Of a DNA stretch of 64,000 nt, positions 17,707-24,711 are shown piece by piece. The translations under genes were made by a program, and so were the position numbers. Position 1 is the first letter of the stretch. Each line of letters starts with the position of its first letter. The notes under the pieces are model-generated. The model was not told the origin of the DNA, searched no databases, and saw only the letters and a list, made by a program, of their open reading frames with translations. This DNA is from Myxacorys chilensis ATA2-1-KO14 (lineage in GTDB: Bacteria > Cyanobacteriota > Cyanobacteriia > Leptolyngbyales > Leptolyngbyaceae), in the NCBI GenBank assembly GCA_019359275.1, contig JAHHHP010000015.1, positions 1 through 64,000 of the forward strand, given 5' to 3'.

Positions 17707-17997
17707 ATGGGAATCGACGAATTATTGGCTGACAAACGAGAGGAAATCTTAGCGATCGCCGCCCAACACGGAGCCTACAACGTGCGGGTCTTTGGGTCTG
17801 TGGCACGAGGCGAAGCACGAGCCGATAGCGATGTCGATTTTCTAGTTGAGATTGAAGAAAGCAGAAGCCTATTAGACCGCATTGCTTTAATTCAGGATCT
17901 TCAGGATCTACTAGGACGCAAAGTGGATGTGGCAAAAACTCAAAACTTGCACCGATTAATTCGCGATCGCGTCCTAGAAGAGGCAATTGCTCTATGA
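17707..17997 (+). CDS. mntA: MntA-type antitoxin nucleotidyltransferase, copy 1
   Basis: 96 residues of the minimal nucleotidyltransferase family. The motif GS-x10-DxD is intact ('GSVARGEARADSDVD'). In characterised MntA-HepT systems this enzyme transfers AMP groups to a Tyr of the HepT toxin and neutralises it. The ATG at 17707 has GGAG upstream; an in-frame GTG at 17683 lies inside the inverted repeat and is rejected. It overlaps hepT by four bases (ATGA). The first 48 residues are identical to those of copy 2. Confidence 0.9.
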   Translation: MGIDELLADKREEILAIAAQHGAYNVRVFGSVARGEARADSDVDFLVEIEESRSLLDRIALIQDLQDLLGRKVDVAKTQNLHRLIRDRVLEEAIAL

Positions 17998-18338
17998 GAG
18001 AAGATCGTCTTTATTTAGATGACATTCTAAACTGTATGACTCGCATTGAGTCTTACACGTCAAGCGGACGTGATGCCTTCATGCAGACTGAAATGATTCA
18101 AGATGCAGTCATCCGAAATTTTGAAATCATTGGAGAAGCAACAAAGCAAATGTCGCCTATTCTGCGTCAGTCTTATCCTGACGTGCCGTGGAAACGAATT
18201 GCAGGGCTTCGAGATGTTTTGATTCATGATTATGTCCGCGTTGATTTAGATGAAGTTTGGCGCGTCATTGAGCAAGATGTACCAGAACTTAAAGCACGAA
18301 TCACCGCTATTTTGCAGGAGTTACATCAAGGATCATGA
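17994..18338 (+). CDS. hepT: HepT-like HEPN ribonuclease toxin, copy 1
   Basis: 114 residues, all helical, DUF86/HepT family. The catalytic and modification motif R-x4-H-x-Y is intact in 'GLRDVLIHDYVRVD': Arg and His form the HEPN RNase site, and the Tyr is the residue AMPylated by MntA in known systems. The start overlaps the mntA stop (ATGA), the usual translational coupling of this toxin-antitoxin pair. The C-terminus runs through a duplicated copy of the nadE ribosome-binding site, adding Gly-Ser before the stop. Confidence 0.88.
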   Translation: MREDRLYLDDILNCMTRIESYTSSGRDAFMQTEMIQDAVIRNFEIIGEATKQMSPILRQSYPDVPWKRIAGLRDVLIHDYVRVDLDEVWRVIEQDVPELKARITAILQELHQGS

Positions 18339-18358
18339 TGAAAATTGCGATCGTTTAG
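18335..18358 (+). pseudogene. Orphan copy of the nadE start codons
   Basis: After hepT copy 1, the ribosome-binding site and first codons of nadE are repeated: ATGATGAAAATTGCGATCG, then GTT TAG. The reading is MMKIAIV and a stop, against MMKIAIAQ for the true nadE at 19048. It is the scar of a tandem duplication or insertion at the nadE start. Confidence 0.75.
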
Positions 18359-18419
18359 CAAGATTCAACGATTGAAGCTTTCAATAGCTGATATTGATCG
18401 AAAGGATGGAGCAATCAAG

Positions 18420-18710
18420 ATGGGAATCGACGAATTATTAGCAGACAAACGAGAGGAAATCTTAGCGATCGCAGCCCAACACGGAGCCTACAACGTGCGG
18501 GTTTTCGGATCTGTGGCACGAGGGGAAGCACGAGCCGATAGCGATGTCGATTTTCTAGTCGAGATGGGTGAAAATCGTAGTTCCTGGTTTCCCGTCGGGC
18601 TGATTCTAGATTTGGAAGATTTGCTAGGACGTAAGGTAGATGTTGCAACAGATGGAGGATTGAAAGATCGCATCCGAGAACAAGTGCTGAAAGAGGCCGT
18701 TTCTCTATGA
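18420..18710 (+). CDS. mntA: MntA-type antitoxin nucleotidyltransferase, copy 2
   Basis: 96 residues from the ATG at 18420, with GGAG upstream; the longer frame from 18345 runs through the scar of the nadE start and is rejected. The GS-x10-DxD motif is intact. Residues 1-48 are identical to copy 1, while the C-terminal half is clearly different ('GENRSSWFPVGLILDLEDLL' against 'EESRSLLDRIALIQDLQDLL'), suggesting separate partner specificity. It overlaps hepT copy 2 by four bases. Confidence 0.88.
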   Translation: MGIDELLADKREEILAIAAQHGAYNVRVFGSVARGEARADSDVDFLVEMGENRSSWFPVGLILDLEDLLGRKVDVATDGGLKDRIREQVLKEAVSL

Positions 18711-19042
18711 GAAATGACATTGAACGCCTGTTAGATATCTCGGAAGCCATTAGTCGAATTGAGCGATACGCCGCACAGGGAAAACAAGCCTTTGAAAAGG
18801 ATGAACTGATTCAAACTTGGATTGCATATCATCTTCAGGTGATTGGAGAAGCGGCTAGAGCAACATCAGTTGAGTTTAAGAGCCAATATCCTGATCTACC
18901 TTGGGTAGAAATTGTTGGTTTACGCAACGTTTTAGTTCATGAGTATTTCCGAATTAACGTAGAAGTTGTTTGGGCAATTGTAGAGGCAGATTTACCTCGT
19001 TTGAAGCTTAAAGTAACCGCTATTTTGCAGGAATTAAACTAA
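18707..19042 (+). CDS. hepT: HepT-like HEPN ribonuclease toxin, copy 2
   Basis: 111 residues, DUF86/HepT family, with R-x4-H-x-Y intact in 'GLRNVLVHEYFRIN'. It differs from copy 1 through most of its length but shares the C-terminal 'TAILQEL' and its DNA. The stop is five bases before nadE, so toxin and NAD synthetase are probably on one transcript. Confidence 0.87.
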   Translation: MRNDIERLLDISEAISRIERYAAQGKQAFEKDELIQTWIAYHLQVIGEAARATSVEFKSQYPDLPWVEIVGLRNVLVHEYFRINVEVVWAIVEADLPRLKLKVTAILQELN

Positions 19043-19050
19043 GGATCATG

Positions 19051-20781
19051 ATGAAGATTGCGATCGCACAACTCAATCCCACGATCGGAGATCTCGACGG
19101 CAATGCTCAAAAAATTCTCGCTGCCGCCAGTCGAGCCGCTCAAGAGGGAGTCCGGCTTTTGCTCACACCCGAATTGTCGCTCTGTGGTTATCCGCCTCGT
19201 GACCTATTGCTCGATCCGAGTTTTGTGAGCGCAATGGCGACCAAATTGTTGGAATTAGCGCGATCGCTTCCTGACGGATTGGCCGTATTGGTCGGAACAG
19301 TCGAGGTAAACGCGCGATCGCTACAAGCGGGTGAAAAACCACTATTCAATAGCGTAGCTTTACTTGAGAACGGTCAGATTCGCCACTTTCACAAACGCTT
19401 ACTGCCAACCTACGATGTGTTTGATGAGGAGCGTTATTTTGAACCCGGCAATCAAGCAAATCATTTTATTCTTGATCTAGACTCTGCATCCGTTCACATT
19501 GGCGTCACCATTTGCGAAGACCTTTGGAACGACGAAGAATTCTGGGGAAAGCGCACGTATGATCTCAACCCGCTTGTTGATCTTGCCAACGCTGGCGTTA
19601 ACTTCACAGTGAATCTTTCTGCTTCACCGTTTACCCTTGGGAAACAACGCTTAAGAGAACGCCTATTACAACATGGCGCAAAACGGTTTAACCAACCGAT
19701 GATTTACGCGAATCAAGTCGGTGGCAATGATGATCTGATTTTTGATGGACGAAGCATTGTCTGCGATCGCACCGGAACTCTCATGGCTCGCGCCCATGGC
19801 TTTGCAGAAGATTGGCTCGTCGTTGAGTATAATCCTGAAACCCAAGACTTCTTACCAGGTTCAATCGTGCCAGATGTTGAGGATGAAGCCGCAGAAATCT
19901 ACTCAGCCTTGGTGCTTGGCGTGCGCGATTATGCTCGCAAATGCGGCTTCTCTAAAATCGTGTTGGGCTTGAGTGGCGGAATTGACTCCTCGCTGATTGC
20001 CGCGATCGCCGCTTCAGCGGTCGGAGCAGAAAATGTGTTGGGCATTCTCATGCCGTCGCCCTACAGTTCCGATCATTCAATTGATGATGCGATCGCATTG
20101 GCACAAAATCTCGGCATTCAAACCAAGACGCTTGCTATCGGAACGCTGATGGAATGCTATGACGATACATTAGACGAGCTATTTGCCGGAACGTCCTTTG
20201 GACTCGCTGAAGAAAATCTTCAGTCCCGAATTCGCGGCACGCTTCTGATGGCAGTCTCGAATAAATTTGGTCATCTCCTCGTTTCCACGGGAAACAAATC
20301 AGAAGTGGCGGTGGGCTACTGCACACTGTACGGTGACATGAACGGCGGACTTGCCGCGATCGCAGATGTTCCCAAAACGAAAGTCTACGCCATCTGTGAA
20401 TGGCTCAACCGTCAAGATAATCCTCCGATTCCACCCAACGTTCTGAGCAAACCGCCCAGCGCCGAACTGCGACCCGGACAAAAAGATCAAGATTCCTTGC
20501 CAGCCTATGAAGTGCTAGACGATATTTTGGATCGATTGATTCATCAGCACTCTACGATCGCGCAGATTGTCCAAGCCGGACACGATGCCGCGACCGTCGA
20601 ACGAGTCGCGAAACTCGTCAAGATTGCCGAATTCAAGCGCAAACAGTCTCCTCCTGGATTGAAAGTGTGCGATCGCGCCTTTGGAACCGGGTGGCGAATG
20701 CCGATTGCCAGCCGATGGATCGCTCATCTAGAGGCTGAGCATTCGCCTGATCCGGCTAAACAATCTCTAGAGAATGTCTGA
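19051..20781 (+). CDS. nadE: Glutamine-dependent NAD+ synthetase
   Basis: 576 residues from the second of two adjacent ATGs (19048, 19051), chosen for better spacing from AAGGA at 19041. The N-terminal nitrilase-fold glutaminase (about 1-260) has the Glu in 'LTPELSLCGYPPRDLL', the Lys in 'FHKRLLPTYDVFDEERYF' and the Cys in 'VTICEDLWND'. The C-terminal ATP pyrophosphatase synthetase has the P-loop 'LGLSGGIDSSL' and 'STGNKSEVAVGYCTLYGDM'. It amidates deamido-NAD to NAD and completes the route begun by pncB and nadD. Confidence 0.95.
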   Translation: MKIAIAQLNPTIGDLDGNAQKILAAASRAAQEGVRLLLTPELSLCGYPPRDLLLDPSFVSAMATKLLELARSLPDGLAVLVGTVEVNARSLQAGEKPLFNSVALLENGQIRHFHKRLLPTYDVFDEERYFEPGNQANHFILDLDSASVHIGVTICEDLWNDEEFWGKRTYDLNPLVDLANAGVNFTVNLSASPFTLGKQRLRERLLQHGAKRFNQPMIYANQVGGNDDLIFDGRSIVCDRTGTLMARAHGFAEDWLVVEYNPETQDFLPGSIVPDVEDEAAEIYSALVLGVRDYARKCGFSKIVLGLSGGIDSSLIAAIAASAVGAENVLGILMPSPYSSDHSIDDAIALAQNLGIQTKTLAIGTLMECYDDTLDELFAGTSFGLAEENLQSRIRGTLLMAVSNKFGHLLVSTGNKSEVAVGYCTLYGDMNGGLAAIADVPKTKVYAICEWLNRQDNPPIPPNVLSKPPSAELRPGQKDQDSLPAYEVLDDILDRLIHQHSTIAQIVQAGHDAATVERVAKLVKIAEFKRKQSPPGLKVCDRAFGTGWRMPIASRWIAHLEAEHSPDPAKQSLENV

Positions 20782-20785
20782 GTCA

Positions 20786-21130
20786 TTACGATGCAACTGC
20801 AAAATCCGTGTACTGGCGCATCTTAGGCTCGTGAAATGCCAACACAATATCTTCTTTGGCAACGCCTGCCTGAACTAGATCACTTGCGATGCCTTCTTCA
20901 GTCCAGTCTTCCTCAATCCAGAATTTGCTGTCCCGAAGACGAACGTAGACAGTCATACCCGTAATACGATCGCCGTTCTGCCAACCAAGGTTCATCCAGA
21001 TATAGTGACCTTTTGGCTCGTCTACAATCAAGAATGTTTCCATGTCTTGGCTGTTATGGCGATCGCACAACTCGATATACTCTGCCAAAATCCGCTTGAT
21101 TAGCTTGGGATATTCAATTAGTTTATCCAT
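20786..21130 (-). CDS. xisI: XisI-family protein
   Basis: 114 residues matching XisI ('IKRILAEYIELCDRHNSQDMETFLIVDEPKGHYIW' is characteristic; the family is normally about 110 residues). XisI was named for control of fdxN-element excision in heterocystous cyanobacteria, but pairs of xisH-xisI occur widely without any element. There is no recombinase here. Its start overlaps the xisH stop by 13 bases, so the two are co-translated. Confidence 0.88.
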   Translation of the reverse strand: MDKLIEYPKLIKRILAEYIELCDRHNSQDMETFLIVDEPKGHYIWMNLGWQNGDRITGMTVYVRLRDSKFWIEEDWTEEGIASDLVQAGVAKEDIVLAFHEPKMRQYTDFAVAS

Positions 21131-21534
21131 TGCGTGATCTCCTCTGTTTCTGTATCTACAACAATGAGTGGAAGTTGATGTTTGTTGAGGATAAGTTGAA
21201 TCACATCCTGATTGAAAAAGCTTTTATAGACGACTGCGCTAACAGCAACGTAAAGTTTACGCTCTGGTGCTGTTTCCTCTAAAAGGTATCGGTAGATATC
21301 ATATTGACCAAGAGCCTCTTTCAAATCTTGTATCTTTGATGCCCCAACAAAGCTCTTCGCTTCAATCACAAGTTTTCGCCCATCTCGTTCAGCCGTAATG
21401 GGGCGCTCAGCACCAAGATCTGCGTATAGCGTTGTTCTGCGGTATTGAATTACGTAGGGGTCATCTGTAATCGTCCAGCCTTCCTTGATTAGTGCATTTT
21501 TTACCGGATTGTGGATAATGTCTAACTTGGGCAT
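21118..21534 (-). CDS. xisH: XisH-family protein with nuclease-like motif
   Basis: 138 residues matching XisH ('HNPVKNALIKEGWTITDDPY', 'LYADLGAERPITAERDG'). The 'KLVIEAKSF' strand with the preceding Asp/Glu fits the E-x-K half of a PD-(D/E)XK nuclease core, to which XisH is thought related. It is the first gene of the xisH-xisI pair. Function outside fdxN-element excision is not established. Convergent with nadE. Confidence 0.88.
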   Translation of the reverse strand: MPKLDIIHNPVKNALIKEGWTITDDPYVIQYRRTTLYADLGAERPITAERDGRKLVIEAKSFVGASKIQDLKEALGQYDIYRYLLEETAPERKLYVAVSAVVYKSFFNQDVIQLILNKHQLPLIVVDTETEEITQWIN

Positions 21535-21673
21535 AGCTACAAGTGTAAGTCAGCCCCTCTGCTTGATGAAAGCCAAAGCTTTCGAGCATCTAGATCGATA
21601 ACCCCAAGTCAACTTAATGCTGAAACTTAGGCAAGGTTTCAAGTACCGCTACACTCATCGCCCAACAGCCCAA

Positions 21674-24619
21674 CTATGAATTGGCGAATTCTTTTGTAGA
21701 GGCTTGCTGCAACTTTTCTTGCAAATCGCTCCAATGAACTTCGGTGAGGCTAGGCAAGACGAGTTGTGCCGCCCCGACTCGTTCGACTGGACCTAAACCC
21801 AGTGCCCACATGCCTGCGGCTAAGGCCGCTTCAACTCCTGCTGCCGCATCCTCAACCACAAGGCATTGGGCTGGCTCAACTTCAATGGCGTTTGCGGCGA
21901 ACAAGAAGAGATCGGGAGCGGGTTTAGGCCGCTCAACGCTGTAGCCATCTGCGATCGCATCGACGCGATCAGCGATGCCCAATTTTTCCACCACAGGTCG
22001 AGCATTCTTACTAGCAGAGCCGATCGCCGTTTTGATGCCCGCTTGCCGCAGTTCTTCGAGCAGCGTTAGCGCTCCCGGTAATAAGTCATCCGTAGAAACG
22101 TGTTCGATCGATTCGACGTAGTAACGATTCTTGCGATCCATCATCTCCTGCAATTGCGCTTCAGAATAGGAGCGATCGCCCACAATCAGCATCAGCGATT
22201 CTCGTCGGGACACGCCGCGCAGCGCTTCATTCGCGTCTCGATTGAACGGAATGCCTTCTTCATCGGCGAGGCGTTGCCAAGAACGATAGTGGTATTCGGC
22301 GGTGTCGGTGAGGACGCCATCGAGATCAAAAATGACGCCGCGAACGGGCAGGCTGGGCGTGGGATGGGGGAGTTTGGGTGTCGTCATAGCGTCTGATGGG
22401 GATGGGATAGAGTCTAGTTTAGGATCGGGTCGGAGGTCGAAGTCGTGCCATTTGCCGCGCCAGTATAGACGAAACTTGAGGCGAGTCCAACCGGGGGGAA
22501 GATGACAATGAGCGATCGGGCTTTGATCTCCCAGTTGAATGCCCCCGAATCCGAAGACCACAACCTGCCAAATGCCGCCTGCTGATGCTCCATGAATGCC
22601 GTCTGCGGCGTTGCCACGGGTATCTTCGAGATCGACTAAGGCCGCTTGCATAAAGCGATCGTACGCCTCAATAGATTTGCCTAAATCAGACGCGAGAATC
22701 GAATGAATGGCTGGACCGAGGGAAGAACCATAGGTGATATCGGTGCGAGGAGCATAGTAGTTCCAGTTCTTCTCGACCGTTTCTAGGCTGTAGGGAGGCT
22801 CTTGCGATTGGCGCATGAGATAAAGCAACATCAGCACATCGGGCTGTTTGAGCACTTGCCGCTGATTGCCCTCTTCGATGCCGATGAGCGCCTGAATTGA
22901 TTTTGTTCGAGGTTCGTATTCGTTTAAATTAATGTCTTTAAGGTCGAAGAATCCCTCAAACTGTTCGATCAAGCCAGATGGACTCTGAAGAATCCAGAGG
23001 TTCGTGGCAATATCTTGCCACCGCGATCGCCGCTCTGGTGTAATTTTTAATTTCTGATCCAGTTCGCTTAACCGTTGTGGATGCGCTTGCTGTAGCCAAT
23101 CATAAATATAGGCTGCTTTCTCTAAATGCCATTGAGCTAAGCGATTGGTAAATACACTATTGTTAACGTGTTCATGGTATTCATCGGCACCGATCACTTC
23201 ACGGATCTCGTAGCGTTCGTCGCGGTTGCTCCACTCCACGCGGCTCATCCAAAACACAGCCGTATCTAGAATGATCTCGGCTCCGTAATCGCGCATCCAG
23301 TCATCATCGCCCGTAGCTTGCCAATAATTCCAAGAGGCATAGGCAATGTCAGCGCTAATGTGTATCTCGCGATCGCGGCACCAAATCCGAATATCGTCGG
23401 CGTAAGGATCATTCGGCAAGGCCCAACGCGGCGTCACTTCGTCGCCTGTATCAGCGCTTTCCCACGAGTACATTGCGCCCTTAAACCCGTAGTGCGCCGC
23501 TTTCCGTCGTGCGCCTTCAATGGTGTGATAGCGGTAAGTGAGCAGGTTTCGAGCGAGAGCGGGCTGCGTATAGGTGAAGAACGGCAGAATGAAAATTTCG
23601 GTGTCCCAAAAGACGTGACCGCGATAGCCAAATCCAGACAGCGTTTTTGCGGGAATGCTGACGTGTTCATCGTGTTTGGGTGCGGCAATCAGGAGTTGGA
23701 ACAGATTGTAGCGTACCGCAAGCTGTGACTTAACATCGCCTTCAATCACGATATCGCTGTTTCTCCAGGTTCCGTCCCAAGCATCTTGGTGCTGCGATCG
23801 CAGATCGTCATAGCTGGGTAATTCTGCTAACTTAGCCTGTGCCGCTTGGGTTGGCGCTTCTGCCTCGCGAGACGTATACACCGTGATCAAATTCTCGATC
23901 GTTACTGTTTGTCCTGCTGATGCTGTGAACGTAGTCAGTAGCGTTGGATATCCTGGAACATTTGCTGTTTGCGGCGATGTCTCTGCTACCGATATCGTCA
24001 TGCTCGATGCCATTGCCAGTTCAATCCGCGAGGTGCGCGTCCGCACCCTTAGCCACACGCCATGTTTGTTCGTACCCTGACCAATCGATTCCCAGTGATT
24101 GAACCCTTGATTTTCGGGGTAGCCGCTAATACTCGCCTGAACTTCAATCTCGCCCTCAAAATCGACGGGGGTAATTTGACAGCGCAACGCCAGCACATGC
24201 TGATCGGCTAGACTGGCAAACCGCTCAAAGTGCAGATCGATCGTTTTTCCAGTGGGACTGCGCCAGCGTACTGAACGGTTCAAAATGCCATGCTGCAAAT
24301 TGAGGCTGCGCTCGTAGCTCAAGATCTCGCCTTGATCGAGCCGAAAGCGATCGCCCTCGATCGCAATCACCAACGGTAGCCAATCGGGGCAGTTGACCAA
24401 TTCGGTGTAAACCACCGGAACGTGATCATAGACTCCATGAATCAAGGTGGCAGGTGTCGCTTGCGGGTAGCCTTCCTCGAAGCTGCCGCGTGTGCCCAGA
24501 TAGCCGTTTCCAATTGTGAATACAGTCTCTCTGGTCTGAAGGAGCGCTGGCTCAAACTTCGGCTCGATCACCGTCCAGTCGCTGTAGATCAGGGATTGAG
24601 CGCGTTCGGTCATATTCAT
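21674..24619 (-). CDS. GH65 glycoside phosphorylase fused to beta-phosphoglucomutase
   Basis: 981 residues from the ATG at 24619 (GGAG upstream). The frame stays open to 24937, but that leader is a low-complexity Pro/His/Ser stretch overlapping the next gene's 3' end and is rejected. Residues 1-about 755 are a family GH65 trehalose/maltose/kojibiose-type phosphorylase; the general acid Glu lies in 'IGADEYHEHVNNSVFTN'. Residues about 765-981 are a HAD beta-phosphoglucomutase ('GVIFDLDGVLTDTAEYHYRSW', 'IGSASKNA', 'VVEDAAAGVEAA'). The fusion would convert the released beta-glucose-1-phosphate directly to glucose-6-phosphate. It follows sucrose synthase on the same strand by about 90 bases. Confidence 0.88.
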   Translation of the reverse strand: MNMTERAQSLIYSDWTVIEPKFEPALLQTRETVFTIGNGYLGTRGSFEEGYPQATPATLIHGVYDHVPVVYTELVNCPDWLPLVIAIEGDRFRLDQGEILSYERSLNLQHGILNRSVRWRSPTGKTIDLHFERFASLADQHVLALRCQITPVDFEGEIEVQASISGYPENQGFNHWESIGQGTNKHGVWLRVRTRTSRIELAMASSMTISVAETSPQTANVPGYPTLLTTFTASAGQTVTIENLITVYTSREAEAPTQAAQAKLAELPSYDDLRSQHQDAWDGTWRNSDIVIEGDVKSQLAVRYNLFQLLIAAPKHDEHVSIPAKTLSGFGYRGHVFWDTEIFILPFFTYTQPALARNLLTYRYHTIEGARRKAAHYGFKGAMYSWESADTGDEVTPRWALPNDPYADDIRIWCRDREIHISADIAYASWNYWQATGDDDWMRDYGAEIILDTAVFWMSRVEWSNRDERYEIREVIGADEYHEHVNNSVFTNRLAQWHLEKAAYIYDWLQQAHPQRLSELDQKLKITPERRSRWQDIATNLWILQSPSGLIEQFEGFFDLKDINLNEYEPRTKSIQALIGIEEGNQRQVLKQPDVLMLLYLMRQSQEPPYSLETVEKNWNYYAPRTDITYGSSLGPAIHSILASDLGKSIEAYDRFMQAALVDLEDTRGNAADGIHGASAGGIWQVVVFGFGGIQLGDQSPIAHCHLPPGWTRLKFRLYWRGKWHDFDLRPDPKLDSIPSPSDAMTTPKLPHPTPSLPVRGVIFDLDGVLTDTAEYHYRSWQRLADEEGIPFNRDANEALRGVSRRESLMLIVGDRSYSEAQLQEMMDRKNRYYVESIEHVSTDDLLPGALTLLEELRQAGIKTAIGSASKNARPVVEKLGIADRVDAIADGYSVERPKPAPDLFLFAANAIEVEPAQCLVVEDAAAGVEAALAAGMWALGLGPVERVGAAQLVLPSLTEVHWSDLQEKLQQASTKEFANS

Positions 24620-24711
24620 GGGCAAGAGGCTCCGGGGGAGAAGGGGGGTGAGAGGAGGGATGAAAGAGAAGGGATGAGGGATGAATGGGAAGTGGATCGG
24701 TAGATTGGTGC

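Larger units (their letters stand above)
17707..19050 (+). repeat. Tandem duplication of the mntA-hepT module
   Basis: Two head-to-tail modules (17707-18358 and 18420-19050 plus the nadE start). The first 144 bases of each mntA differ at only eight positions, all synonymous third bases. The remainder has diverged, but the last part of hepT and the first codons of nadE again match closely. This implies that one unit, running from mntA into nadE, was duplicated. Confidence 0.8.

Noticed and set aside
20786..21534. XisH/XisI as evidence for a nearby fdxN-type excision element
   Set aside because: No xisF-type recombinase or element ends are present, and such pairs are widespread without elements.
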